The position numbers and the translations under genes were made by a program. From assembly GCA_905221605.1 (NCBI GenBank), contig CAJNDS010002768.1, forward strand, positions 1,020,596-1,084,595: 64,000 nt of DNA. Reading direction: 5' to 3'. This stretch comes from Symbiodinium natans. Its lineage: Eukaryota; Sar; Dinophyceae; Suessiales; Symbiodiniaceae. Position 1 is the first letter of the stretch, and every line of letters starts with the position of its first letter. The notes under the pieces were generated by a model. It made no database searches. It was not told the DNA's origin and saw only the letters and a list, made by a program, of their open reading frames with translations. Positions 32,233-44,896 of the stretch are shown here, one piece after another.

Positions 32233-33536
32233 GTATGTTCAGAAGCTCTAAACATACAAATGTAGCACGTGTCAGAGCAATGAAGAGCAGCGAAGCTTTC
32301 CCGATCACGCTTTCTTTGAGCCCCGAGATGTCCCGACTTCGCTGGGAGGCAGGCATCGGCAACAAAAGGCGGTTTCAGGCTGCCGGAGGGAACTTGGAGG
32401 GGAACAAAAAAAGACGGGTGCTCAGAGGTACAATACGCTCGGAGTTTAACCTTTTTGGAATGATCTGCACCCAGCACCCTCCACCCTTATGAAATTCAGG
32501 AACCCAATCTAACGCTAAATAGGTTCAGTGGGGCCCGATGCTTATAGGGTTTAGGCTCCTTTGCCTGTGGTTCGGTGGGCTCAGAGTTAGGAGGAGGCCA
32601 AAAACTCCCCCTTGCATGGTAGCAGTTTGGCTTGGGGAGGTTGGAGTTGAACGTTTCATGTTTTCGAGATTAGCCCCCTTTGTCCCCTACAACCTAAGCA
32701 AACACAAACGCAAAGACGCACACACACACAGAACAGAAGCTATGACTCCTCAACAAGAACCCAGCGACCTAGACTTTGGAAGAGTTACCGATGCGGCTGG
32801 ACATGCGCGTTGCATACGCCTTCTTCCGGCACAACGCATGTGTCTTGCAGAAGCATGTGCGAAGTAAAGCCAAAAATGTTTACGTTGATTCAATTTCCTA
32901 AAATGAAGCCCTTCCGGAATCAATTGCGAGGCGATCCAGCAGGCGTATTCGTCCATCCTGAAACAGAGGCTTCGGCACAATGTTACCATGATTTACATCT
33001 TGGGTTCGAGGTTTTTAGTGTCCCTACAGTTGTTGGTGTACAGTGTGTTTCCCTTGATTGAGCCTTGAGCCTTCCAATCGCGCGTGAATGTCACCAATGG
33101 TCGACAAACTCGAAGGACCAGGGCCGAGCTGTTGAAGCCGGCTTCCCCAACGCGGCAGTTGTCGTGGCAGTTGTTGCACCGCTTTGGTTTCGGGCTGTTT
33201 GTCTGTTAGTTAGCTGAATTGGCGGAATTCCTGGTTCAATTCAAAGTTCTTGAGTCCAAGTGAAAGCTTTCTAAGAACATGCACCTGGAACCTTGCCTTG
33301 GTGTCGATCCTGCAAAAAAGGCGTCTTTCAGGGTTGAGCCGCGAAACTCTCGTTTGCTACCTGCTGCAGCCTGCCAGGCAGTTGGGCGGAGCTGCAACTG
33401 TCGCGGCAGAGGTGGGTGTTGCATTCAGCTTCGAGTTCTGCAAAGGTTTTGCCGCATGGTCGACTGCCAGAGCGGCTTATTGCCCTCGGGTTTTCGCCTG
33501 GGGCTGGTGGCGATAATTGTGGATAATGTGGTCTCC
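32233..33536. other. No gene recognised
   Basis: Downstream of the J-domain exons no further J-protein motif was found. There is a short (CA)n at about 32718-32730. The open frames lack motifs. Confidence 0.35.
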
Positions 33537-34363
33537 TGATTAGTGTGGGGGCCCCCCCCCAACTAATTCCCCCGCAATAGTAAGAACAAAAAAACGGACC
33601 CCCCCCCAAACTAATTTTCGGCCCCGGCCCCCCGGCCCCCCCCCCCGGCGCCCTCTTATTCTCTTGGCTCCTCGCTCTCTCCCCTCTCCTCTCCCTCTCC
33701 TCTTCCTCTCCTCTTCCTCTCCTGTTCCTCTTCCTCTCCCTCTCCTCTTCCTCTTCTCCTCCTCTCCCTCTCCTCTTCCTCTCTTCTTCCTCTCCTCTCC
33801 CTCTCCTCTTCCTCTCCTCTTCCTCTCCTCTTCCTCTCCTCTTCCTCTCCCTCTTCCTCTCCTCTTCCTCTCCTCTTCCTCTCCTCTTCCTCTCCTCTTC
33901 CTCTCCTCTTCCTCTCCTCTTCCTCTCCTCTTCCTCTCCTCTTCCTCTTAGGTCATGTTGTCTGCATATGAGTTTGAAGGGGATCCATCTATCCCAGCCA
34001 AGCCAGCCCGCAAAAAAAGATAAAATTCCGGGGAGCAAAGGTTTTATATTATACGGCATTCGGGCAGCTGCTGGACTACCCCCTTGGAAATTTGATTGCC
34101 CGGCCTCGGTACAAAAGCATTTTATAAGGAAATCTTAGTTTTGGGGCTGGCCTGGAGACTGAAGATTTCAGGGCCCGACAACCTCAGGCCTCAAGGTTTA
34201 GCTCAGGTAAGCTCAGATGAGCTCAGCTCAGGTAAGTTTTTTTTCTCTCTTCCGAAACCCATGCCCGAAAAAAGTTTTCATTAGAGTGGGGGGGCAGCCG
34301 AATCTTTGTCCCCTGAATTATTTTTCGAAATCTTTTCATTATTGACGGGGTCCACACTAATCA
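33537..34363. mobile_element. Candidate DNA-transposon-like element with TGATTAGTGTGG inverted ends
   Basis: The left end reads TGATTAGTGTGGGGGCCCC and the right end GGGGTCCACACTAATCA, so the first ~12 bases are perfect inverted repeats and the following G/C tract also pairs. The ~827 bp between have no transposase. They hold C-tract/AACTAATT motifs, the CTCTTC repeat and AG-rich sequence with GCTCAGGTAAGCTCAGATGAG. A target-site duplication is not clear (flanks GTCTCC and AGATAC). This would be a MITE-like, non-autonomous element; inferred from the ends only. Confidence 0.4.
33656..33950. repeat. (CTCTTCCT)n pyrimidine repeat
   Basis: About 295 bp of C and T in CTCTTCCTCTCC-type units with variants. 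Both strands are open over it (Pro/Leu/Ser or Arg/Glu/Gly frames); these are artefacts. Confidence 0.95.
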
Positions 34364-34533
34364 AGATACAACATTATTTGGGAGGCCTAGCCACTGCGTT
34401 CTCCGAGTAGGCGGACACTGATGGACACGCTGCCGACGGCTCAAACCAATGTTCGCTCAGCACGCATTGTGAGACGAGTCCCCCCATTCCCTCTTCCTTT
34501 GAGAGCTCGCCAACGATGGTAGTTGTCAGCAAG

Positions 34534-34836
34534 ATGGCGCGCTCGAACGGCCGCACAGTTCTTGTGGGTGCTGCTGCAGCAGCAGCAGTCCTCCTGGCTC
34601 GCGCGTTGCAACGTTCGATATCCTTCGGGGCGCTTGCCTCTCACCGCCGCGCGCAGCCGACAAGTGCTGCAGCCATAACTCTCACGGAAAATGGCAGCCT
34701 TGGTCTAGTTTATCAAAGTGCATGGCAGAGATTTGAAGGCATGTTCGCCCTTCCTAAATTTAGCCCAAGAGGTGCCCAAAGCTGTGCCTTGACGTCTCTT
34801 GAAGTTAAGTTGCCAGGAAGACAGCTCACCTCCTGA
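34534..34836 (+). CDS. Possible first exon of a secreted or plastid-targeted protein
   Basis: The start MARSNGRTVLVGAAAAAAVL has a short basic head and a hydrophobic Ala/Val/Leu core (residues ~7-24), followed by Arg/Ser-rich sequence (LQRSISFGALASHRRAQPT). This is the layout of a signal peptide followed by a transit-like region, as dinoflagellate plastid proteins use. A second ATG 18 bp upstream is in frame; the MARS start fits the signal-peptide pattern better. Beyond ~residue 50 no family is recognised and splicing is likely. A helical segment at 34990-35110 (AVLEESYRYAQEALGNFQ) could be a later exon. Confidence 0.3.
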   Translation: MARSNGRTVLVGAAAAAAVLLARALQRSISFGALASHRRAQPTSAAAITLTENGSLGLVYQSAWQRFEGMFALPKFSPRGAQSCALTSLEVKLPGRQLTS

Positions 34837-35213
34837 GGAGGTGCCGCCCACTGCTGGCCCGCATTGACGGTCTTGGTTCTCACAGAAACGGTTGTGAATT
34901 TGTACTTTCCGCAGATTTTGATCGCTTCGCTTTTTGCGGAATTTGAAGGTGGAGGCTTCTCTTCTTTCGCAGCTCTGCCTTAAGGTCTGCGCCCCCTCTG
35001 CCGTCCTGGAAGAGTCTTACAGATATGCCCAGGAGGCGCTGGGAAATTTTCAGAGATTGTTTCGGGGAGATTTGGGCAGCCAGAGAGGGGACGCCAATCA
35101 AAAGCCAACTTTTTACAATCAAGAGATGGCCTGTTGGCAATCAAACAAACTTATTGACGAACGATCAACAACTTTATTCGTCCAAGCTACAGCTTCTGCT
35201 GCTGCTGCTGCTC

Positions 35214-35545
<332 letters not shown>

Positions 35546-35559
35546 GCGATGATAACGTT

Positions 35560-35775
35560 TGTGACCACTGCGTGCGCATGGCCGGAGCATCCATGTCCGC
35601 ACGATGATAACCTCCATGCAAAAACATCGGTATTTGCGACACTTCGTGGCTTCACGGCGTGCGAATGGCCAGAGCATCCATGTCCGCACGACGATAACGT
35701 CCCTGTTACCAGAGCATTTATGTCCGCACGATGATAACGTCCGTGTTACCAGAGCATCCATGTCCGCTTGAGCCC
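35560..35775. repeat. ~40-bp minisatellite with GAGCATCCATGTCCGCACGA
   Basis: About four copies of a unit containing AGAGCATCCATGTCCGCACG followed by ATGATAACGTCC, at uneven spacing; the last two are 42 bp apart. Confidence 0.8.
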
Positions 35776-35927
35776 AGCACTGAACTCCGCTCAGTGTCTT
35801 CCATGTCAAAAAAAAACAAGATAAGAGGAACTCTGCCAACCACCTGCCGTCAGCTGAAAACACTGCAAAACGCATGCTTTTCCTCCCACTCCTGCGCAAC
35901 CAACACACCGTCGCGTACGTAACCAGC

Positions 35928-36052
<125 letters not shown>

Positions 36053-36121
36053 TAACTTATTACTTTACATTACTACTCTATACTCCTACTCGAAACTTCT
36101 ACTCCATACTCCTACTCTGTA

Positions 36122-36156
<35 letters not shown>

Positions 36157-36175
36157 ACTCCTACTCTTACTCTGC

Positions 36176-39100
36176 TTCTTCTTCTCGTGGTCTGTCACCA
36201 CCACTACTAAAGGGGGGTTTGATGGGGGGTTTTGATTCGACTCTTTTTTTGATTGTTACAACAAGCTTTGATCAGCTACGCGCCGGGAGGATGCCAATTT
36301 TGGACCCGAACTTTCCTCTCTCAACGCACCTGAGGGCTTTGAGAATTGTTCTTTGGGAAAGCGGATGAACATCTGGGAGGCCAAAGCCTCCGCGGAGTGC
36401 GTGGCACGCTGCGGCCACCGCGCACTCAGGAGCTGGGACGAGGGCGCTGAGGCCGCTTTGTCTGTTGCCGTAAAAGGCTTGCCTTGTTGGTTTTTCGGGG
36501 GCTGGAGTGGCAGGCTGGGCGTTGTGTTAGCCCTGAATAAAGCAACACAAAGACAATCATCCCTAGGCCGCCCTAGAGGCTCCAGAGGCCCAAGAGGTCG
36601 TAGCTCGAAAGAGGAAGCAGCTCAATACAGAAGAAAACGGATCCCCGGGAGCCTGACAAAGCACTGACAAAGCTTTGCGAGCACCCTGCCCAGAACGACT
36701 CAACGAATCCCTCCAGCTCTGCCAGGGCCATGGCAAGCGCCGGGCCTTGCGCAGCCTTCGCGACCTCACCCGCCCCTTGAACACATTGTAGATGGGCTCT
36801 GACGGTCTCCACCCCGAAACCGCATCCTCAAGCCAGCCCATACCCGTCCAAGCAAGCCTCTGGTCTGCCGAGGCCAAAGCGCGTCTGAGCTCCGAGGCGA
36901 GGGTCGCCAGAGCTGAATGCAGTTGTCAAGAGGTGGTATTCTCGGTTTTCACACGTTTGCAAGTTGCGAAACTGGTGCTGCATCTCCGAGAGTCGCCGGT
37001 TCATGCGCCGGAGCTTAAAGGATACTTAATGTGGGAGATCGTGGCTGTAACGTTGACTGAAAGGCTTCCAGGCACCACACCGACTGAGAAACAACACCGC
37101 AACTACCGTACTATGATACTATGATATACTTTGAGTACTCGACCTTAAGCGACCCCGCCCCCTCGATCGCAAGGCGCCGCGTCCCAGCTGCGGGCCCTGT
37201 CGCATGCAGCAGCTGCCTTGGCGAAGTGCGCCGAGGCTCCAACGGGATGCGGCCAGGTTCTTCAGTTTGGGAGCCCAGAATGATCAAAAAGAAATTCAAG
37301 CGTTGATTTCAAGACTTGAGGGGTAGAGTAGGTAAGCCATCCAGCCCCTGAATGTCTTAGTGAAAGTTTGATGATGCTTGATGACTCATTCTGTGGCTAT
37401 AGTATGCCATGACCACTTCTGCCTACTCCCCAAACCACAGGAAGAGCTGAGGGAGAGAGAGAGATTTCTTCGTACCCCCAAACCGTCCAAACGTAATGCA
37501 GGGCCGTGCTGTGCTGGACCCTCTTAGACCTCCCATGCCAGCCAGGCGCTGCTGAGCGACTGCGCCGACCTCGCGGAGACGCTCAACTCCGCAGTGGCTC
37601 GGCTGAAGTGACTGAAGTGCTGAGCTGAACTTCCCTGAGGCCTCTCAGATGCGTGGAGTGGGTCCGGATTTTAACAGTCGAGGTGCTTGTGGGAGGTGCT
37701 GTCGTTTTAGTCGTTTTCATCATAGATCCTGAAACGCCCCTCCCCCGCCTAGACGGCGCTGCGTGACAGATGTGCCATGGCCGAGGATGCAGGCACGGGG
37801 ACACTTGCCACTCCGCTCTGAAGCCGTAGTCGCCGACCGGCTAAACCCTGAAGAGAATCCTGAAGACTTCTGAAGTTCACTAGACTCACTAGACTCACTA
37901 GACTCCCTAGACTCACTAGACTCACTAGACTCACTAGACCTCCCAGTGCCAGGGCGCGCCTGCGGTGGCTCGGCGGAGCTCCTTGACAGGCCGTTGCTTG
38001 CCTTCGGTATCCTTCGGTGTCTTGTCTTCCGAGGGATCTTGGAACTTTGGAACTCTTCTTCATGTTTTTGCAGAGCGCATTGTGCCGCAGGATCAGCGAT
38101 GCCACAGAGGCCTGAGCTGCAGCTCCTAGATTGACGTGGGCATCATTCGGGCATCTTTGATCGGTTGACTGCAATGTGTGCAGATATGAGGTGTATAACA
38201 AAAAGCGCATTCTCCCCCTCCTTCGCATTCGGCCTTGAATCTGGGGCCGCAGTACGGTAGCTTTGCAGCGTCAGAGCTGGCCTAACAATCGTCAGAAGAT
38301 CATGGCCACCGTGCCGCGACTTCACACACGCACAAGGTTAGCAGGCCTCAGATGGTTTTTACGACAAGCGGGGCATGCTGAACAGCATGCTGAACAATTG
38401 GCACCAGCGAAACCGCAGCCTTCTAAGAGCAGAAGCCGTGCCCCACAAGTCGAACCCGGTGCCCGAAATCCCTAGCCCGAGAACCGTCGAGGCGACTCTG
38501 CGAAAAGTGGAGAAGGCCTCGCCTGAGTCGCAGGGAGAGGCAGGGTGGTTCCAAGGACTTGAAACCTATCTTCAGGGCTGTCGGATTTGGGTTTAGTTCT
38601 TTGCGGGCTTGGAGTTTACATGGGCTTACCGGGATTACTGTGTGCCTGTGTGTCGGGCTGAGGGCCTTGCCAGACGGGTGCCTGATGGAGCAAGTAGCGG
38701 CTGTAGCTCTCCTCGCCCGCTGACGCTCTTCCCCCTCGTACAGCCTCATCTGTCGCGATGCGTCGCGCGTCATGGCTTTGGAGGGCTTTGGGCTTTTGAC
38801 GCGCCGGAGCTCCGTTCGGTCCGTTCGTCTCGCATCTCACACTCATCTGACTCTTCGTAGCAGAAGCTCATTGTGAGACCTCGTAGCGCTGTAGCCGGCG
38901 TAGCTCCTGCAGAAGGATCAGAGAGTTAGAAGCAACCTCCTTTTGCCCAGAAAGGGCCTCTGCCTTTTCCACGCGAGGTCCTCCTCCGCCCCCCTTCCCC
39001 GTCCCCCATGGACACACACACACACACACACAAGAGGCTCGCGGACGATCCGAAGAGGCCGGCCGGAGAACCGCAGCTGTGGGTGTTTAGGTTGAGGATT

Positions 39101-41183
39101 CTTAAATTCACGGTTGGGGCTTGGGCTTTCTCAGGATTGAAGAATGGTAGGGCTGAGGATCTTGCAGCAGCCACTCGGCTTGATTTGGGTGCAGCGTTGC
39201 GGCGGATCTTGTAGCCACTCGGCTTAAAGTCGCCGGGAGGAGTTATCCGACTTGGCCTCAAGACAGACTCAGAAATGCTACCCTTCGCGGCTCGTGTCAA
39301 ATCGATCAGGCTGCCCGGTTCCCAAAACCTTTGGTGGATTGCATGATGATGCGTTTGCAAGCCTGAGATCCAGGAGGTGGAGTCAAACTGTTGAGTAATG
39401 CACTAGTGCACAGCCACCGGACCCTTCCTGAGTCCCAGACCCGATACATCCCGAAACCAGAGTAACCAGAGAGCATCGACAGACGGCGAATCTCCTACGC
39501 CTCGGAGCTCGGCTCCTTGCCGAGAGCCGGAGCCTATGAGGATGTTGACTCATGTTGACTCGGCCGACACTTGAAAGTCCTGGGATGCAGGCCCAGGGGT
39601 GCCAAGCGGCGGCTAGGGTCCACGTCCAAATGTCTCCGAGGACCATTTCTCAAGTAAGATGCGTCGCCTGGATGTGTCCGTTCTCATAAGTTCTCCGTAG
39701 GCTTTGGGAAGTCCGCACCGTCTCAGCACAGATCACCTTCTTTCCAGCACGTTTTGGCTCAGGGCTGACCTTTGCACTTCCAAACTCCGAGAAGCATGTG
39801 CCCCATTATCCCCAGGCCTTGCGCGCACGGCCGCGGTTGGGCGGCGCACCGCGGACGAGGCCATCTCCGCTGCGCTGAAGGCCGGGTAGGAGTTTCGGTG
39901 GGGTGGTGGGGAGAGTCGGGAAGAGCGCTGATGGCGGCAAACGCGTCCGAAGGGTTAACAAGCCCAGCATAGGCCCTGGACCTCCACCGCGGCATGATCA
40001 TGCTTGACGTGGAGGCCCGGAAGGCGCGCAGAGTTGGAGGAAGGGTTGGACGAGTGGGTTGAAGGTGAGGTGGGTTCGGGGTTTACAGGGCTTCTGCATG
40101 CACACGCGGATGCGGATAATTATGTTCATGTACCCCAAATCCCTAGAGACGGACTTCAATTGACCTGAGAAGTTCTCTCCCACCGTGAGAGCAGAAATGC
40201 AAACCTTCTGTCAGGTACGATGGTGTAATGTGATGAGGAAAAGCCCTTTACGATGGAAAGCGCGGTGCGATCAGACCATCAGAACTAAACGCCTCATGCC
40301 TCCAAAGCTGCACAAAACCACCGAGACCCTTTTCCACCCCTTTGCCCAGCAAATTGCATCAAACCCAAAGCCTCCAGGAGCGCGAGCGTCTCTCCCGCCG
40401 GCAGCGTTTCGACGACGACGACGGGCCGGTTGCTGCTGGAGTAATGAACTCAGAAAGACTTAGGGGTAAGGCATCAGATTTTCTTATTGAGGCCGCGGAG
40501 GAAGGCTCCGGTTTCTACTACGTCGTATGCCTCGTTGAAGCCGAATGCAAGTTTCAAATCCATACCGACAACTTCTTGGCCGTACTAGGTGCATGGTCCG
40601 AACCCAGCTGTCTACAATGCTGCATCCGTCCCCGTAACGTCAAGGAAACGCAGTTATCTCAGATGCATCAGGAGAATTCTGGAGTCGGGCATTCGCAGGG
40701 TCGCAACCACGAAGGGGCTTCACGTCCCAGTCCCAGGATGCGGAGCGACCGAAGGACCCCGCGAATGCGAACGGTGCCCCAGAGTCGTGCGGTTTCGGAG
40801 GGAAGAGGAGGAGAGTTCAGTAGTGAGAACTTGCAACGTGAAAAACTGAGCGGTTAGAGACACGTCATCTTGGATCGTTGATGATCGTCTTGGTTGTTCG
40901 CAGAGCTGAATAGGGGATTTGGTTGTCACTAGCAACCGGGTGTGCCGTCCACTGCTAAGGGGCTTTCTGATTCTCTGCCACCCGGGGCGAAGGCTCAGAA
41001 GCCGGTGCGCAGTGCCAACGCAAAACGCAGAACCGGCGCAGAAACATGCCAACCCGGCTGCAAGCCTTGAACACCCTAGAGGGCCAAAAAAAAACCCGAA
41101 ATCCTGTCAACGGCCATGCCAACTACTTACAATGACTAAGCCTAACAACAACCTCAAGCCTGGCCCGATGCGCTTGCCATGCC
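36176..41183. other. Mostly non-coding; isolated exon-like fragments
   Basis: No gene can be assembled. Protein-like pieces include SQALLSDCADLAETLNSAVA (37540-37609, ends at TGA), QLRALSHAAAALAKCAEAPT (about 37180-37240) and QERERLSRRQRFDDDDG (about 40375-40430). None matches a family I know and none has convincing paired splice sites. (CA)n lies at 39014-39032. Confidence 0.3.
37868..37946. repeat. 9-bp CTAGACTCA minisatellite
   Basis: About eight copies of CTAGACTCA, one with CTAGACTCC. No ORF significance. Confidence 0.9.
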
Positions 41184-41300
41184 ATGGATCTGGATGACGC
41201 CCTTGCCTCTCTGGCAACGCGGCGAGGGGGAGTGCCCCTCGAACTGGTTCTATCCCGAGGTACCCGGTATGAGCGTGTCAACGTGGCGGTCACATGCGGT
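41184..41300 (+). CDS. Possible exon with PDZ-like C-terminal half
   Basis: The frame MDLDDALASLATRRGGVPLE followed by LVLSRGTRYERVNVAV has the pattern of the last helix and strands of a PDZ domain (x-D-x-x-x-A-L....G..V.L.V.R.G). The first half with the GLGF-type loop was not found upstream, so this may be one exon of a split domain or a chance match. No clear splice sites define it. Confidence 0.2.
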
Positions 41301-41949
41301 AACGCTGGGAGAGGTTGCACTTGGGGGACTTGGGGAATGTCAATTGGATTCTTTTTTGTTTTCCTTGTTCCACCTAGGAAGCTCACCTTTTTGTTTAAGG
41401 TTACATTTTGTGAATGCGAAGCCCTTGAACGCCCCTTCGACGGCCCCTTCCAGCCTCGGCGACCCCCCCGAGGCCGGCGCTGCGTGCGCTGCGCGCGGCG
41501 CTTCCCGGGGCGGCGCCGAGGCCCTGGCCGTGGCCGTGGCCCTTGCCGTGGCCCCTTCCTTTCGCCTCGCCTTGCCTTTTCTTGAGTTCTCTGGCTTGTT
41601 CTCTTCTCGCTTTGTCATTCGCCAGGGCGTGTTGAGCTTTGGGAAGCGAATTGAGGTATGGCTGCTGAGCAGTCGCCCCGACTCGATGTTGTAAGTGCTC
41701 GTCTAGCATGTGGACGACAAATAGACGTATCGTTTATCCTGTGAGGCACAGCTTGAACCCAACTCGCCACAGACATCTCCCGATTCACATTGTCTTCTTG
41801 ACAAAATTTGCTTCTCGACGCTCATCCCTCGGACGTCCCTCTGAGAACTCCGAGAACTCCGTATCCTGACCCTGACTGCAGAGTCACAGGCTGCGCCGGA
41901 GTCTACATGTGCTCGCCCCACTCTGCTGTTCAGGCAGCTCCCGGGGAGT

Positions 41950-42045
41950 TTGAGTTGAGGCTTTGGAAAGGGACAGGGAAAGGGACAGGGAAAGGGAAAG
42001 AGAAGGAGAAAGAAAGAGAAAGACACAGAGAGAGGGAGAGATAAG
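41950..42045. repeat. Purine-rich GGGAAAG/GAGAGA repeat
   Basis: GGGACAGGGAAAG units passing into AGAAAGAGAAAG. It creates long Ser/Leu/Phe-rich open frames on the minus strand that are artefacts. Confidence 0.85.
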
Positions 42046-42116
42046 AGATGTGTAAATTGCTTGGGCGGGGGCCTCTCTCCGCTGTGTAGAAGAAGAAGAG
42101 ATAGACCTTGGCAAAG

Positions 42117-42764
42117 ACCCCAAGCTGGCCCAAACAGCCCGAAAGCCTGCTCCCCCTGGTGCCAGATGATGCTGCTGTGGCGGAGGAAGCGGAGGCGCTG
42201 CTCGAGGCACTGCAGCCGAAGGAGGCATGGAGACTTGTAAGTCTCCCAGCAAGGTGCATGAGAGCCACAGTGCTACAGACTTGGTCTGCCCCAGTTGGCA
42301 GGCAAGCTTCGCTGGGGGTGCCCGGCACTTCTCTTGGCGCGGACTCGAGGCTGGATTGAGGTTACGGGCTCCGAAGAAGCTACTTTTAGACATTCTCCAA
42401 TACCTTGAACCTCGGAGTCGGAGAGAAAAAAAAGAATTGCCCCAAGGCCCTAAACCCAGAAGCCGATCGCACAGAAACGGAGGCTTTTCGATGCAGACAA
42501 AAAAGCACTCCGCAATTGCCTGTCGCACCTTTTGCACTCCCACCGACTTCGCATGGAAAAAAACTGAGCCCGCAGCCGTGCATATTGGGAGAATCGGGGG
42601 CATCCCGAATTCCGGTGTTCATCCGGGGAGATTCCCCGGAGGTGGACTTCTACGAGCTGGACGAGGACCCTGGAGACCTGCTCTTCGGCTACGGCCTGTG
42701 GCCTGCCAACCGGGCTGCAAGAGTGTACCACAAATCTCGGACCAGGGAGCTGAGGTTCTGCTGA
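42117..42764 (+). CDS. Unassigned gene fragment: two exon-like segments
   Basis: Exon-like piece 1 (about 42117-42236) encodes LVPDDAAVAEEAEALLEALQ and PKEAWRL, an acidic helix, and ends exactly at a canonical GTAAGT donor (42237). Piece 2 (42642-42764) starts after CCGGAG|G and reads VDFYELDEDPGDLLFGYGLW then PANRAARVYHKSRT to a TGA at 42762-42764. Composition and splice context look coding, but no family is recognised, and whether the pieces belong together is a guess (the phase is compatible). The 400 bp between would be an intron. Confidence 0.3.
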
Positions 42765-44387
42765 GGTTGTGAGACAAGTCATGCCACAACCCCAATGCCT
42801 CGTGGCATGACTGCACTATACTACACTTCTCGTACTTGAAATCCTCCCAAATCCCCAGAACGACGCCGAAGCTCGTCCTCAGCGTTTGAAAAAAATGATC
42901 GGCGGCTCCTTTTCTCCTCTTGAGGTCGCTTCCTCCCTTGCAAAGTTGCTGGCCAACGCCGTGCTGGATGGTCAGGCAGGATACTAGGGCGAGACGGAGA
43001 ATTTAGATGAGAGTTAGAGGAGTTGGAGGTGTTAGGCCGTTAGGCCGGATTAACAAAGTTGTGATGCTCCTCCCATCATAAAGTTCTTCTGCTCCCCCCC
43101 CCCCGCAATATTCCGAAAGGTGAAGCCAGCGCCTCCCAACCAGACTCAGTCGTGAGCATATGTGAGTCATTATGTGAGATTTTGTGAATATGTGCTTGGT
43201 TCACCGGTTTGGCCGCTTAGGCATCCCAATACTCAGAAGCAAACTCCCAGAGCACGGCCACAAGCCATCACTCCTCGGGGCCCAGGCCGCAGGGAGCCCG
43301 GTTCCGTCCGTGCAGGCCGGGACTCAGCTTCCTTGAATTCGTGGACTTTTCTCAAGGACTCAAGGGTTCTGTTAAGGGGCTTGGCCTCAGACAGCCACAC
43401 TCATGGACACTCATGGTGCTCGGGCATGGAAAGGAGCTCCGTTTCGTCTCTAAGTCCCAGCAATGCTGCATCCTGTCGCTTTTTTTGAATCTAGGAGCCA
43501 GCACAAAGACTCTAAAGCCCTGTCCCCCATTTAAAGAGCATTCCTCTTGGAGAGAAGGAACGGTAGGAACCATATAGCAGCTTAGCAGAATTCCTCTTCC
43601 TTCCCCCCCGAAACGCAGAGGGCAAGTCCGTCTTGGAGATCGGAGCCTCGGGGCCGAACACGAGAGAGAGATGCCGCCCCTTTTTGCTTTTTCAGGCATT
43701 CAGGAGGGGGACGATTTTTCCTCACCTTAGGGGCTCTCTACTAGCAGTAGTGGGGGGGGGGCTGCTTCTTCTTCTTCTTCTTCTTCTTCTTCTTCTTCTT
43801 TTTCTTTTCTTCTTCTACTTCTTCAACGTGTGTGTGTGTGTGCGCGCATGCGCGAGAGTCCGAGTCGTTTGTTCTTTGAAGTTCTTTTTGCTGATCTCAA
43901 GAGTTCGTGCCCCTACTCGTGCTACACAGGTGCGTGGTGAGTCTTTTTTATGAGTTGAAGACTTTCAGAGAGGCTTTTCAGCTGAAGGACCCGGCGGGTC
44001 CTGTGAACGTCGTCGGCCTTGTGCCTCATGCGTGATCCTACACAGGACAACAGAAGACCCTGCGTTCCACAAAAAAGCGGGTGCCGAACTGTCCAACACT
44101 ATCTAAGTCTTGCCACGTTTCCCAAACCAAACCATCTTTAAACCCTTTCAAAGGCCCCGGGGCTCACCCGACACGTCTCAAGAAAAGATCAGGACATCCC
44201 TGCGCCCCCTGCAGCAGAACTGTGCCAAGGCGCCGGCGTCGGCCTGCCCTCGCTGGTCTGCCGAGCGCTCGGCGCTGCCCAGGCTGTGGGAATCCAGCTC
44301 GGACCCAGATATATCATTAATATGAAATTTACAGAAATGTATATATATATATATATATACATACATATATATGATTCAGCCCCGGCG
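42765..44387. other. No gene recognised; contains (CTT)n
   Basis: A C10 run near 43095, and (CTT)n at about 43768-43812 followed by (GT)n and GCGC near 43830-43852. The open frames carry no domain. Confidence 0.35.
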
Positions 44388-44489
44388 GGCCCCCCCCCCC
44401 CCCCCCCGCCCCCCACCCCGCCCCGCCCCCCCCCCCCCCCATGGTTCCCCCCCCCCCCCCCCCCCCCCACCCCCCCCCCCCCAATGGTT

Positions 44490-44525
<36 letters not shown>
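44388..44525. repeat. C-rich tract (~138 bp)
   Basis: Almost pure C, broken by two CAATGGTTTCC / CATGGTTCC interruptions. The poly-Pro and poly-Gly frames are artefacts. Confidence 0.9.
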
Positions 44526-44896
44526 TGTGGTGTTTGGTTGGGGCTTAGGGTTTTTAGGTGTTTTAGGGTTTTAGGGTTTAGTTTTAGGTTTTAGTTTAGG
44601 TTTAGGGTTTTAGGGTTTTAGGGGGTTTTAGGGTTTTAGGGTTTTTAAGGGTTTAGGGTTTTTCCCCGCGGATGGGGTACTAAGATGATCCCCCCCCCCC
44701 CCCCCTGTGGTGTGGTTGGGGGTTGGTTTTAGGGTTAGGGTTTAGGGTTCAGGGTTTTAGGGTTTAGGGTTTAAGGTTTAAGACTTAAGGTTTAGGGTTT
44801 AGGGTTAGGGTTTAGGTTTTAGGGTTTAGGGTTTAGGGTTTACGGTTTAGGGGTTTAGGGTTTAGGGTTTAGGGTTTAGGGTTTAGGGTTTAGGGA
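44526..44896 (+). repeat. Interstitial TTTAGGG telomere-type repeats
   Basis: Degenerate TTTAGGG/TTTTAGGG repeats become regular at about 44840-44896. A block of C-tract plus TGTGGTGTTTGGTTGGGG plus TTAGGG repeats occurs twice (44510.. and 44691..), so the locus duplicated. TTTAGGG is the Arabidopsis-type telomere repeat reported for dinoflagellates. Position in mid-window shows this copy is interstitial. Confidence 0.9.

Noticed and set aside
33664-34059. Arg/Glu- or Pro/Leu-rich frames over the CTCTTC array
   Set aside because: Artefacts of a stop-free pyrimidine repeat.
39752-39761. TTTTGGCTCA, matching part of the dinoflagellate spliced-leader sequence
   Set aside because: Only 10 bases match, and the leader's first half (CCGTAGCC) is absent, so chance is enough to explain it and no retroposed gene follows.
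41884-42603. 239-codon minus-strand frame
   Set aside because: Its length comes largely from the purine/pyrimidine repeat. The plus-strand frames with splice signals at 42117-42236 and 42642-42764 are more protein-like.
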